Source: Nonomuraea cavernae
GTDB lineage: Bacteria; Actinomycetota; Actinomycetes; Streptosporangiales; Streptosporangiaceae
NCBI RefSeq assembly: GCF_014646355.1
Contig: NZ_BMNH01000015.1
Span: forward strand, 62,001 to 126,000
DNA length: 64,000 bases
Direction of reading: 5' to 3'
Shown here: in pieces, positions 9,291-17,628 of the stretch
Layout: every line of letters begins with the position of its first letter
How positions within the stretch are numbered: the first letter of the stretch is position 1
The notes under the pieces: model-generated
Told to the model about the DNA's origin: nothing
The model's database searches: none
The model's input: only the letters and a program-made list of their open reading frames with translations
Made by a program: the position numbers and the translations under genes

Positions 9291-12041
9291 TCAGAGCATG
9301 CCGTCCCCGGCTACGGGCGCCTTCTGTAGAACTACCAGCCGCGCCAGCTCCGTACGGGTGCCGATGCCCAGCTTCGGATAGATCTTGTACAGGTGGTACT
9401 CGACCGTACGGGGGCTCAGGAAGAGCTGGGCGGCGATCTGCTTGCTCGACAACCCGTCCGCGACCAGGCCGGCGATGCGCAGTTCCTGCGGGGTCAGCGC
9501 GTCGAGCACGCTGGGGGGCGGGGCGCTGCCGCTCTCGCCCGCCGCCCGCAGCTCCTCCTGCGCGCGCCGCGCCCACGGCCGGGCCCCGGCCCGCTCGAAG
9601 GTCTCCCACGCCATCCGCAGATGCGCTCGCGCCTGACCCGGCCGCTGCGCGCGGCGCAGGTGCTCACCCAGCAGCAGGGCCGTCCTGGCCGCCTCGAACG
9701 GGTTGGTGTGCAGCCGCAGCGCCTCGCCGAAGGCGTCCTGCGACGATTCGGCCAGACCCCGGCAACGGGCCAGCAACGCGCGCGACTCGGACGTCGCGGC
9801 GTGCTCGGCCGACCGCTCGTAGGCCGAAAGCGCCGCCCGCGCGCCGGCCTCGTCGCCCGCGCCCACCGCGGCCTCGATCTGGTCCGGCATGGTCCGCCAC
9901 GCCACGGTCGGATGCCCGGCGCCCGGCCCCGCCACCGCGATCGCCCGGAAACGGTCGTGCGCCGACGCGTAGCGGCCCAGGCACAAGTCGAGCATCGCCA
10001 GCGCGTACGCGGCCACCCCCGCACGCAGTCCCACCCGGTGCGGCAGGGCGATGGCCAGCGCCTCGCGGGCCTGCCGTTCGCAGGGCTCCTCCTCACCGCG
10101 CAGAGCCGCCAGCACCGCCAGATTGGCCAGGTGCGCGGCCACCGTGTTCTCGTACCCGGCCTCCCGCGCCAGCGCCAGGCCCTCCTCGGAGACGGCCTGG
10201 CTGCGCGCGAGCCGCCCGGCGAGGCGGTCGGCGGTCGCCACGAACTCCAGCACGACGGGCAACTGCCCGGTCATCCCCGACACCCTGGCCACCTGGCCGG
10301 CCCGGGTGGCCAGCTCGGTGGCCAGATCCGACTCGCCCAGCGTGCTTGCCGCGGCCGTGGCCCACAGGTAGCCCGCCGCGTCCTCCAGCTCATCGACCCG
10401 CGTCAGTGCCCGCCGCAGCAGGCCGGGACCGGTGGCGTCGCCGTCCAGCGTCAGACCGATCCCGGCGAGGGTGTCCCGCAGGAATCCCTCAGGGTGCGCG
10501 GCCGCCCGCCGGCCGAGCTCGACCATGGCCGCCGTGTCGCCGACGTACGAGGCCGCCTCCAGGGCGTCGGCCAGCATGTCCAGGCTGTCGCCCGCCGCCA
10601 GGATCCGCACGGCCTCGGCGGCGTTGCCCGAGTTCAGCTCGAACCGGCCCCGGAGCTGGGCGATCTCCGTCGCGAGCGTGATGTCCCCGCCGGCCGCTTC
10701 GCGTGCCTCGGCCAGCAGCGATTCGGCCTGTCCCGGCCGGCCACCGAGCCAGGCCGCCCCGGCGGCGTCCTTCAGCCGGACGGCGCGGGCGCGCGGCTCG
10801 GGGGTCAGCTCGGCGGCCCTGGTCAGGGCGGTGGCGGCGGCGCCGTACCCGCCACGGTCGCGAGCGCTCTCGGCTGCCTCCGCCAGCGCGGCGGCGACCG
10901 GCTCGGCCCGGCCCAGGGCGGCTCCGGCCAGGTGCCAGGCCCTACGGTCGCCCGCGGTCAGCTCCGCCAGAACGGCGTGCACGTGGCGGACCTCGGCGGG
11001 GGCGGCCGCCTCGTGGATCGCGGATCGCATGAGCGGGTGACGGAAGCGCACGCCGGTGCCCGACACCTCGGCCAGCCCGCTCTCCTCCAGCTCGGCGAAG
11101 GCCGCCGCCACCACCGACGCCACCGACGCCACCGTCCCCGACCCCGACCCGGACCCGGACCCCGACGCCGCCACCGACGCCACCGACCCCGCCGCCGCCC
11201 CGGCCGCCAGCCGCTCGGCGGCACGCAGGACCACCTCGACGTCGGTCTCGACGGCGGCGAGCAGGGCGACCAGCCGGGCGGGGGCCGACAAACCGGTCAC
11301 CCGGTCGCCGAAGAGCCGGGCGCCTCCGGGCAGCGGGTCGGGCAGCGGTTCGCGGCCGGCGAGTTGCGCGGGCGTCAGCCGGGCGGCGATCTCGTCCAGG
11401 GCCAGGGGGTTCGCCCCGGTCAGCGTGATGAGTTCGCGTCTCACCGGGGCGGACAGCAGCCCGTGCCGGGACTCCAGCAGCTCGGCCGCGGCGTCCTCGG
11501 GCAGGCCGCGCACGCCCACCGTCGACGGCACGCCCTTGATGGGGGCGTCGCCGCGGACGGCGAGCAACATCGCGATCCGTTCGGTGCCCAGCCGCCTGGC
11601 GGCGAACAGCAGCGCGTCGGCCGAGGCCCGGTCGGCCCATTGGAAGTCGTCGACCATGCAGATCAGGCCCTCCGGGCCGGCGGCCTCGACCAGCAACGAC
11701 AGCACGCCGGCGGCCAGCAGGAAGCGGTCGCCCGCGCCGCCGGCGGCCTGCCCCAGGGCCGCTCGCACGGCGTCGCGCTGCGGCCCGGGCAGCGCGTCGA
11801 GCAATCCGGCCACCGGCCACAGCAGCTGGTGCAGCGCCGCGAACGCCAGGTCGGACTCGGACTCGACGCCGCCGGTCCGCAGCACCCTCATCGCCCCGCC
11901 CCGCGCGGCCGCCGCGTCGAGCAGGGCGGTCTTGCCCGCGCCGGCCTCACCCCGGAGCACCACCGCCCCGCCGCAGCCATGGCGAGCCTGCGCGATCACC
12001 TCGTCGAGCGCGCTGATTTCCGCAGATCTGCCGTAAAGCAC
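9291..12041 (-). CDS. LAL-family LuxR transcriptional regulator with low-complexity insert
   Basis: A 916-residue LAL regulator. It has Walker A GEAGAGKT (31-38), a Walker B-like ICMVDDFQWAD, a TPR-like central region and a C-terminal LuxR HTH (LTPQELRIAGLVADGLSSKQIA). The start was set at the GTG (12041) that gives the family-typical VLYGR opening; a TTG at 12086 would add 15 residues. Its stop is followed after three bases by the alpha/beta-hydrolase ATG, so it may regulate its own operon. A Gly-Ser/Val-Ala-Ser repeat of about 30 residues, encoded near 11107-11190, interrupts the region after the ATPase domain. Confidence 0.87.
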   Translation of the reverse strand: MLYGRSAEISALDEVIAQARHGCGGAVVLRGEAGAGKTALLDAAAARGGAMRVLRTGGVESESDLAFAALHQLLWPVAGLLDALPGPQRDAVRAALGQAAGGAGDRFLLAAGVLSLLVEAAGPEGLICMVDDFQWADRASADALLFAARRLGTERIAMLLAVRGDAPIKGVPSTVGVRGLPEDAAAELLESRHGLLSAPVRRELITLTGANPLALDEIAARLTPAQLAGREPLPDPLPGGARLFGDRVTGLSAPARLVALLAAVETDVEVVLRAAERLAAGAAAGSVASVAASGSGSGSGSGTVASVASVVAAAFAELEESGLAEVSGTGVRFRHPLMRSAIHEAAAPAEVRHVHAVLAELTAGDRRAWHLAGAALGRAEPVAAALAEAAESARDRGGYGAAATALTRAAELTPEPRARAVRLKDAAGAAWLGGRPGQAESLLAEAREAAGGDITLATEIAQLRGRFELNSGNAAEAVRILAAGDSLDMLADALEAASYVGDTAAMVELGRRAAAHPEGFLRDTLAGIGLTLDGDATGPGLLRRALTRVDELEDAAGYLWATAAASTLGESDLATELATRAGQVARVSGMTGQLPVVLEFVATADRLAGRLARSQAVSEEGLALAREAGYENTVAAHLANLAVLAALRGEEEPCERQAREALAIALPHRVGLRAGVAAYALAMLDLCLGRYASAHDRFRAIAVAGPGAGHPTVAWRTMPDQIEAAVGAGDEAGARAALSAYERSAEHAATSESRALLARCRGLAESSQDAFGEALRLHTNPFEAARTALLLGEHLRRAQRPGQARAHLRMAWETFERAGARPWARRAQEELRAAGESGSAPPPSVLDALTPQELRIAGLVADGLSSKQIAAQLFLSPRTVEYHLYKIYPKLGIGTRTELARLVVLQKAPVAGDGML
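11107..11190 (-). repeat. Low-complexity repeat inside LAL gene
   Basis: The top strand reads as near-repeats of GACGCCACC flanking a hexanucleotide-like GACCCC/GGACCC run. In the protein this gives alternating Gly-Ser flanked by two VAS-type repeats. It lies between the ATPase and TPR-like parts of the regulator and probably forms a flexible linker; repeat length could vary by slippage. Confidence 0.7.
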
Positions 12042-12134
12042 AGAAACCCACTGTAAAGGCCAGGTGGGCGTGTCAGAGCGCGGCAAGCTGCCGGGTGGCG
12101 AGCCGGGATGGTACGGCGCGCAGCAACGCGTGGC

Positions 12135-12179
12135 TCAGGTCATCGTGTACGGCGGTGTCCTACACGATGAAGATCCTGA
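12135..12179. promoter_or_regulatory. Inverted repeat between LAL and HxlR genes
   Basis: A perfect 10-bp inverted repeat (12140-12149 and 12161-12170, 11-nt spacer) is flanked by a further complementary 5-bp pair (12135-12139 and 12175-12179). The site lies about 100 bases upstream of the LAL start and 120 bases downstream of the HxlR gene. It could be an operator for the LAL promoter or the terminator of the HxlR transcript; nothing else was seen in 12042-12299. Confidence 0.4.
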
Positions 12180-12299
12180 CACCCGGCGGTAGCCACTTTT
12201 TTGTGGGTACTTGTCGGCCGTACCGGAGCGGCCTGAAGCTTGGTCGTGGGCGGTCGAAGGCCGTCAGATCCAGGCTGAGATGGGCGGGTTGGCGGTGTA

Positions 12300-12662
12300 T
12301 CAGGAAACCGGTTGGGGCTCGGCCAGCTGCTCCAGGCGGCGGTGGCCCCAGTCGGCGAGAGGCTCCAACGCCTCGGAGAGTTCGCGGCCGAACGCGGTGA
12401 GGGAGTACACGGTCTTCAGCGGTCGCACATCGTGCACCTCCCGGTGGACCAGTCCGTCGCCCTCCATCTCGCGGAGCGTCTGAGTCAGCACCTTCTCGGT
12501 GAGGCCCGGCAGTCGCCGGCGCAGCTCGCCCGGGCGGTGCGGACCAGATTCGAGGAGCCAGAGCAACATCGTCTTCCACTTGCCGTCGATCACGGCGATC
12601 GCGGCGGTCACTCCGCAGACGTTCGGATCCTGAGCACGGCTACGCGTCATCTTCATCCCCAT
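12300..12662 (-). CDS. HxlR-family winged-helix regulator
   Basis: A 120-residue HxlR-type DNA-binding protein. The family core is clear: a conserved Cys near the N terminus (NVCGV), IDGKWKTMLLWLLESGP, then RPGELRRRLPGLTEKVLTQTLREMEGDGLV as recognition and wing region, ending in the usual FGRELSEALEPLADWG. Members often sense electrophiles or redox through that Cys. It is divergent from the imine-reductase-like gene, separated by only 35 bases, so it most likely controls that gene and itself. Three ATG codons lie within the first five codons; the first was used. Confidence 0.88.
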   Translation of the reverse strand: MGMKMTRSRAQDPNVCGVTAAIAVIDGKWKTMLLWLLESGPHRPGELRRRLPGLTEKVLTQTLREMEGDGLVHREVHDVRPLKTVYSLTAFGRELSEALEPLADWGHRRLEQLAEPQPVS

Positions 12663-12697
12663 TCATCACCGTTTGCTGTTTATTGAGGAGTTGAGGC

Positions 12698-13585
12698 ATG
12701 ACCTCGAACATTGAAGAGTCTGCCGTCACCGTACTCGGCCTGGGGCCGATGGGCCGAGCCCTGGCCGGCGCCTTCCTGGACGCCGGGCTGCGGACCACGG
12801 TCTGGAACCGGACGCCGGGCAGGGAACGGGAGTTGGTCGGACGGGGCGCGGTCGGCGCCCGATCGCCCGAAGCGGCTGTCGCCGCAAGCAGGTTGACCGT
12901 GCTCTGCGTGGTGAACTATGACGCGGTGGACGCCATCGTGCGGCGTGACGCGGTCACCGACGCGCTCAAGGGGCGCACTGTCGCGAACCTGACCGCCGAC
13001 ACCCCCGACCGCGCCAGGGGCATCGCGGCCTGGGCGGCCGAGCACGGCATCGGGTACCTGGACGGTGCGATCATGACGCCGACCACGACCATCGGAACGC
13101 CGGACGCGGTGTTCCTCCACAGCGGTCTGGAGGAGCTCTACCGGAAGCACCGGCCGGTGCTGGACGCCCTGGGTGGCACCCACACCCACCTTGGTGAGGA
13201 CATCGGCCGGGCGGCCGCGTACGACATCGCCTTGCTCGACATCTTCTGGACCGCGATGGCGGGTTACGCACACGCGCTGGCGGTCGCGAGAGCCGAAGGG
13301 ATCACCGCGCGGGAGCTGGCGCCGTTCGCCGAAGGCATCGCCACGATCCTTCCGGCGATCTTCGAGCAGTCTGCGGAGGAGGTCGACAGCGGGACGTTCT
13401 CCGGCGAGGACAACCCGATCACCTCGGCGGTGTCGTCCATGGCCCATATCGTCCACACCTCCGAGGCCCATGGCATCGACGCGGGCGTGATGCGTGCGGC
13501 TGAAGGCCTGGCGCGCCGCGCCATCGGACGGGGCCACGGCACCGACGGATTCCTCCGGATCACCGAGATCCTCAACCCTCGCTGA
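12698..13585 (+). CDS. NAD(P)-binding imine-reductase-like oxidoreductase
   Basis: A 295-residue oxidoreductase of the 6-phosphogluconate/3-hydroxyisobutyrate dehydrogenase superfamily, closest in pattern to imine reductases. The N-terminal Rossmann fold shows GLGPMG (residues 14-19) and an NADPH-type WNRTPGR after strand two. The C-terminal helical dimerisation domain contains GRAAAYDIALLDIFWTAMAGY, the region where imine reductases carry their catalytic Asp/Tyr. GAGGAG precedes the ATG. It is divergent from an HxlR regulator, an arrangement common for inducible reductases. The natural substrate is unknown. Confidence 0.85.
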   Translation: MTSNIEESAVTVLGLGPMGRALAGAFLDAGLRTTVWNRTPGRERELVGRGAVGARSPEAAVAASRLTVLCVVNYDAVDAIVRRDAVTDALKGRTVANLTADTPDRARGIAAWAAEHGIGYLDGAIMTPTTTIGTPDAVFLHSGLEELYRKHRPVLDALGGTHTHLGEDIGRAAAYDIALLDIFWTAMAGYAHALAVARAEGITARELAPFAEGIATILPAIFEQSAEEVDSGTFSGEDNPITSAVSSMAHIVHTSEAHGIDAGVMRAAEGLARRAIGRGHGTDGFLRITEILNPR

Positions 13586-13816
13586 TCACTGATAGTCGAT
13601 AGCGCAGGACGGAAGTACGTCGGCTCCGTCGAGAGCTGGGTCCGGTTGATCGAGGTGAGTCGGCCTCTGGTGACGTTCCGCTGGACCTATGCGTTCGCCG
13701 CGGACGGACAGGTGCTGACGTCGGATGCGACCTCGCGTGTCCGAGAGCGGGAGGAAGTCGATCGGGACCTGGTCACGCACGACGCGACGCCAGGAGATGT
13801 CGGTCTTATCGCATAA
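13586..13816 (+). pseudogene. C-terminal remnant, probably class I methyltransferase
   Basis: Immediately after the TGA of the imine-reductase-like gene, the same frame stays open for about 75 codons without a start, ending in TAA at 13814-13816. The peptide contains RPLVTFRWTYAFAADG followed by VLTSDATSRVREREEVDRDL, which looks like the last strands and helix of a class I SAM methyltransferase. The final residues no longer fit. It appears to be a truncated leftover with its 5' part lost; the family assignment is from pattern memory. Confidence 0.4.
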
Positions 13817-14837
13817 GCTCGCGACTTCAGTCCGCTATCCGATCATGATGGGAGAACAGGTGCTTCACCGCGCCATCAACCAAGCAATAGTCCAGGCATT
13901 CGCGGATGAGGGCTTAGAGACCCGGTTCACAGACTCCAGAACGCTCAGCATCAGCTCTCAGCCTGCCGACGTCTTCGTCGATGTCAGCGATTGGTACGTC
14001 CACGTTTATGACGTCCTTGCCGATTGTGACGTGGATGAACTGCCCATGATTGCCGCGAACATAGCGCGCGGGTTCGCTCAGGAGATTCGTACGCAAGCGG
14101 GACAGGGCCAGGCACTTGAGCAGCCCGCCGCGGTCGACATCGAACACCTCCTGGAGACCGAGGCGCTGCGCGTGCGCATCTACCCGGAGGCGGAGCTGGC
14201 GGAGGTGCCCGGCTTGCGGGACTCCCTGCTCACTCGGCAACTCGCACCCGGACTGATGGAGACCGTGGTCATCGACCTGCCCGACGCGATCATGCCGCTC
14301 AACCGCTGGGACATCGGCAGCAGGACCGAGGACCAGCTCTTCGGTGCCGCGCTCCATGCCTCTGTGAATCGGGAGCCGCACTACACCGAAGCCTTACAGG
14401 TCCAGAACGTCCCGATCATGGCCATCGGTGAGACCCACCGCTACATCGGCTCGCATGTCCACGTGCTCAAGCGCCACCTCGGGCCTGCCCCACACGGTGC
14501 GCTGGTCTCATTCCCGCTTCCTGAATACCTCCTCGTGCACGAGATCGGCAGCGTCGAGTTGACCGCGGCGATGGAGGCCATGCGGTCCGCCTCCCGAACC
14601 CTTGTCAGCGGAGGCGAAAAAGCCCTTACCTCGCAGCTCTACTGGTGGCGCCCTGGCACGTACGAGCAACTACCCGAGTGGGACGCGCTTGCCTGCGGCG
14701 CCGTCCCAGACCTGCGGCTCGTCGGAGTCAAAGAGGACGAGGAGGTGGATACGCGGGAAAGGAGCATCACCTTCTTGGCCGCCGACACCATGGAGCCCGT
14801 CGACCTACGGGTACGCGACCATGGGCGACTCGCCTGA
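13797..14837 (+). CDS. Hypothetical protein, unrecognised
   Basis: The reading frame encodes about 346 residues from the ATG at 13797; an ATG at 13845 (MMGEQVLHRAIN) would give 330 and one at 13725 gives 370. AGGAG directly abuts the 13797 ATG, which is too close for a normal ribosome site, so the start is uncertain. No signal peptide or membrane segment is visible. The protein is acidic, with regular alternation of beta-like and helical segments, for example QPADVFVDVSDWYVHVYDVL and MPLNRWDIGSR. I do not recognise a family. It is followed after 110 bases by another unfamiliar gene in the same direction, and the two probably form one unit. Confidence 0.6.
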   Translation: MSVLSHKLATSVRYPIMMGEQVLHRAINQAIVQAFADEGLETRFTDSRTLSISSQPADVFVDVSDWYVHVYDVLADCDVDELPMIAANIARGFAQEIRTQAGQGQALEQPAAVDIEHLLETEALRVRIYPEAELAEVPGLRDSLLTRQLAPGLMETVVIDLPDAIMPLNRWDIGSRTEDQLFGAALHASVNREPHYTEALQVQNVPIMAIGETHRYIGSHVHVLKRHLGPAPHGALVSFPLPEYLLVHEIGSVELTAAMEAMRSASRTLVSGGEKALTSQLYWWRPGTYEQLPEWDALACGAVPDLRLVGVKEDEEVDTRERSITFLAADTMEPVDLRVRDHGRLA

Positions 14838-14947
14838 CACATCCAGTGCCGCCGATGCGCGTCCGTGGATCACGCGTGGCGAAGGATCGGTCAAACCCCA
14901 TTCACAGTGCGATGGCACACCATCTTCAGGAACGGCGGAGAGTTCCG

Positions 14948-15643
14948 ATGGCCGAGGAGCGCAGCGGGAGGCTGGCCGCGATCAGGTCGAAGCTCGATCT
15001 GCTCAAGCGGGTGGAGGCCGAGCACGGTTTCGGCGTCATCATCGAGGAGCCCAGGGAGCTGGAGCCCGTCCCTGGGCTTCCTGCGGGGGTGACGGAGGTG
15101 TTCGGCCTGTTCCACCGGTTGGGCGGAGATTACTTCCGCTTCCAGCAGCCACCAGAGTTGGCCGGTCGCCAAGCCTGGGCCGACCGCCACATCGATCCGC
15201 ACTGCCCTCTGGGCAATCCACTCCACATCGGCTGTGAACGCTACGGCGCTCCCGAGGACATCGAGTGCGGCAGCGGCATCTACCTTGATCTCCAGGGCGG
15301 CGACGTCTACTTCTGCGACGGGGACGACTACGTCTTCGCCTACGAGCACGTTGACGTCGAAGAGGTCGAGACCACGGAGCTGGCATCCGACATCGTCACG
15401 TTCTTCGACTTCCACGTCCTCGGCGAGGGCTATCCCCAGCTCGTCGCGTCCGTCATCGGGGGGCACGCCGTCAACCGCCGTAAGCGGCGGCGCCGACACC
15501 GGGACAGCTGGATGAGGCTCCTGGAGATGGGCGGCCTGGCGTCTGCGGAGACGTGGGAGAAGGTCGCCGGGCAGGATGCCGACGGCACTTCCGCCGCCGA
15601 AGGACATGCGAGCCGGCAAGGGACACCTTCCCTCAGCCCGTGA
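14948..15643 (+). CDS. SMI1/KNR4 (SUKH)-like hypothetical protein
   Basis: A 231-residue soluble protein starting at an ATG preceded by GGAGAG. The segment LPAGVTEVFGLFHRLGGDYF followed by a proline-rich PPEL and a later IYLDLQGGDVYFCDGDDYVF resembles the Pro...Gly-Gly core of SUKH/SMI1-KNR4 proteins, which act as immunity proteins for toxic nucleases or as scaffold proteins. The C terminus is Lys/Arg-rich, then degenerate. No toxin gene is adjacent, so an immunity role is only a possibility. Its 3' end overlaps the convergent HTH gene by 11 bases. Confidence 0.5.
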   Translation: MAEERSGRLAAIRSKLDLLKRVEAEHGFGVIIEEPRELEPVPGLPAGVTEVFGLFHRLGGDYFRFQQPPELAGRQAWADRHIDPHCPLGNPLHIGCERYGAPEDIECGSGIYLDLQGGDVYFCDGDDYVFAYEHVDVEEVETTELASDIVTFFDFHVLGEGYPQLVASVIGGHAVNRRKRRRRHRDSWMRLLEMGGLASAETWEKVAGQDADGTSAAEGHASRQGTPSLSP

Positions 15644-16187
15644 CCTGCTCACTCTGCCGTGGCTCCTCGGCCGGGAACAGGATCAGGCTCATCAGATGGG
15701 GATGGCGGCCGGGCTCGGGACCGTTGGCCGCACGAGCGGCGAAGACGGCGCGCAGCTCGCCGACCATCTCCGCGATCTCGTCCTGGCTGAGCCAGAAAAC
15801 GCCCTGCTTGTAGCCGACGAAGTCGGCGGACGGGTCGGCTCCGTCCCGATCGAGGTAGGCGTCGAACTCGGCGAGCAGGGCGGCCATGGCTGCCGCGAAC
15901 CCCTGGCGGTGGTCGTCCAGGGACATCGACGCGGCCGTGTCCGCGTCGATCACCGTCCGCTCGCCGCGTAGCCGGTAGTGCCGTTCCACGGCGCCGCGTA
16001 CCCGCTGCTCGCCGACGACCTCCAGCACTCCCCCATCGACCAGCAATCCGACGTGCCGGTACACGCTGGTCTTGGGGACGTCGGGCAGACGGGCGCACAG
16101 GTCGGACGTGGTGTGGGTGTGTCCGCCGGACATGGCGTTCACGATGCGCAGCCGTACCGGGTGCAGGAGCAGATCAAGCGAGTCCAT
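15633..16187 (-). CDS. ArsR-like helix-turn-helix regulator
   Basis: A 184-residue winged-helix regulator. The N terminus, LLLHPVRLRIVNAMSGG, is typical of HTH_20/ArsR-like repressors, with recognition helix PKTSVYRHVGLLVDGGVLEVV. The C-terminal half is a helical effector domain with FVGYKQGVFWLSQDEIAEMVGEL. It is divergent from the esterase gene; only 36 bases separate the two start codons and a strong inverted repeat fills that gap. It most likely represses the esterase and itself. Confidence 0.85.
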   Translation of the reverse strand: MDSLDLLLHPVRLRIVNAMSGGHTHTTSDLCARLPDVPKTSVYRHVGLLVDGGVLEVVGEQRVRGAVERHYRLRGERTVIDADTAASMSLDDHRQGFAAAMAALLAEFDAYLDRDGADPSADFVGYKQGVFWLSQDEIAEMVGELRAVFAARAANGPEPGRHPHLMSLILFPAEEPRQSEQVTG

Positions 16188-16197
16188 TCGCCTATGA

Positions 16198-16229
16198 TTC
16201 CATATCTGATACCATTCCCAGATATGGAA
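16198..16229. promoter_or_regulatory. 11-bp inverted-repeat operator between HTH regulator and esterase
   Basis: The arms 16198-16208 and 16219-16229 (TTCCATATCTG and its complement) are perfectly complementary with a 10-nt spacer. The right arm covers the ATG of the esterase gene (16224). A dimeric repressor bound here would block both divergent genes, and the esterase transcript is probably leaderless or nearly so. Confidence 0.7.
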
Positions 16230-17570
16230 AAGGTCAAGACCGCAACGAACGCCCCGACGACCGCGGCACGGCTGAGCGACCAGGCGGTGATGCCACTGCG
16301 CACGCTGGATCCGACCGGACCGCTGGATGATCTCGAATGGCTGGACCACGCGGTCGGCGACGCACGGGTGGTGGCGATCGGCGAGAGCGCGCACTACAAC
16401 GGCGAGTTCTACCGGCTCCGCCACCGCCTGCTGCGCTACCTGGTCGAGCGGCACGGGTTCAGCGTTTACGCGATGGAGACCGGCTTCGCCGAAGGACTCC
16501 TGGTCGACGCCTGGGTCCGAGGCGGCGACGACCGGCTCGGCCACGTCATGGCCAACGGCATGACCTCGCTGATGGGGCTGTGGGCGCAGATGCGCGACCT
16601 TCTGCGGTGGATGCGACACCACAATGAGACCGCCATGCGCCCCCTCGGCTTCTCCGGGATCGACCTGCCCGGCTCGAACATGTCCCTGTTGCCCGGTTTG
16701 GACGCCGTGCTCGCCTACCTCGCGCAGGCCGATCCCGAGTTTCGGCTTGACCCGAGCGTCCGGGAGACGGCTTCGGCCTTCGCGGCGATGTCCGCGTTCT
16801 CCGCGCCCGCGGCCATCGCCGCCTACGGCCAGTTCCCCTCCGCGACCAAGGACGCACTGACGGCGAGTCTCGCCGAACTCGTCGCGCTCATGACGGGCCG
16901 GCGCCTGGACTACCTTCAGCGGACCACTGTCGAGGACTACGAGCGCGCGCTTCAATCACTGCGCATAACGGTCACTCTCGACACGATCATCCGCGCGATG
17001 GCGCGGGGCGACCAGCGGACCGTGATGTTCAACCGCGAAGCCGCGATCGCGGACACCGTCGAGTGGATCTTGGGCGGACAGGACCGGATCGTGCTGGCCG
17101 CGCACAACGGTCACATCCAACGCGGGCCCGGCACGCTTCCCGGCCTGACGCCGATGACGCCGATGGGCATGCACCTGGCCGATCGGCTGGGCAAGGACTA
17201 CCTGGTCATCGGCACGACCTCGGGGACCGGTCAGATCCTCAACACCGGCCCCGACTTCTACACCGGCACCTTCTTCACGGCGATGGAGGCGCCCGAGCCC
17301 GGCAGCCTCGACGCGCTCATGCACGCCAGCCACGACGGGCCCTTCGCCACCGACCTGCGGCGGCTGTCGCCGATCGACACCGACGCCGTTCGCGGCATCA
17401 CTGGGCAGCGCGCCGGCATCGGGACGTTCTACTCCCCCGTGAGCCCGCTGGACGCCTACGACATCATCGTGCACCTGCCCCACGTCACGGCAGCCGATCC
17501 CGACGACGCCGCACTCGCCCACTCACCCCGGGACGTGCGGGAGGCGTTCGCCCAGTGGAAGCCGCAGTGA
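16224..17570 (+). CDS. Erythromycin-esterase-family protein
   Basis: A 448-residue member of the erythromycin esterase (Ere) superfamily, enzymes that hydrolyse the lactone of macrolides or related esters. The signature GESAHYNGEF (Glu54, His57) and AMETGF (Glu85) correspond to the conserved catalytic Glu/His residues, and AAHNGHIQR carries the later conserved His. Length matches EreA/EreB. There is no signal peptide, so it acts in the cytoplasm. An adjacent divergent repressor with an operator over the start codon suggests induction by a ligand, possibly the substrate. Macrolide activity cannot be claimed, since many family members have other roles. Confidence 0.85.
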   Translation: MEKVKTATNAPTTAARLSDQAVMPLRTLDPTGPLDDLEWLDHAVGDARVVAIGESAHYNGEFYRLRHRLLRYLVERHGFSVYAMETGFAEGLLVDAWVRGGDDRLGHVMANGMTSLMGLWAQMRDLLRWMRHHNETAMRPLGFSGIDLPGSNMSLLPGLDAVLAYLAQADPEFRLDPSVRETASAFAAMSAFSAPAAIAAYGQFPSATKDALTASLAELVALMTGRRLDYLQRTTVEDYERALQSLRITVTLDTIIRAMARGDQRTVMFNREAAIADTVEWILGGQDRIVLAAHNGHIQRGPGTLPGLTPMTPMGMHLADRLGKDYLVIGTTSGTGQILNTGPDFYTGTFFTAMEAPEPGSLDALMHASHDGPFATDLRRLSPIDTDAVRGITGQRAGIGTFYSPVSPLDAYDIIVHLPHVTAADPDDAALAHSPRDVREAFAQWKPQ

Positions 17571-17628
17571 CACCGTGCAGCGGTCGACACACCCGCCGCC
17601 CAGCGAGTGATCGGAACGGGCAGACGGG

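Noticed and set aside
11107..11190. Sequencing error causing the Gly-Ser run
   Set aside because: The frame is kept on both sides and the repeat is flanked by imperfect copies, so it is more likely a real low-complexity linker.
16188..16955. N-terminal extension of the HTH regulator frame into the esterase gene
   Set aside because: It is antisense to a strong erythromycin-esterase coding region; the regulator starts at 16187.
15633..17570. Calling the esterase a proven macrolide-resistance gene
   Set aside because: The family signature is present, but most chromosomal members have unknown substrates; resistance is not supported by sequence alone.
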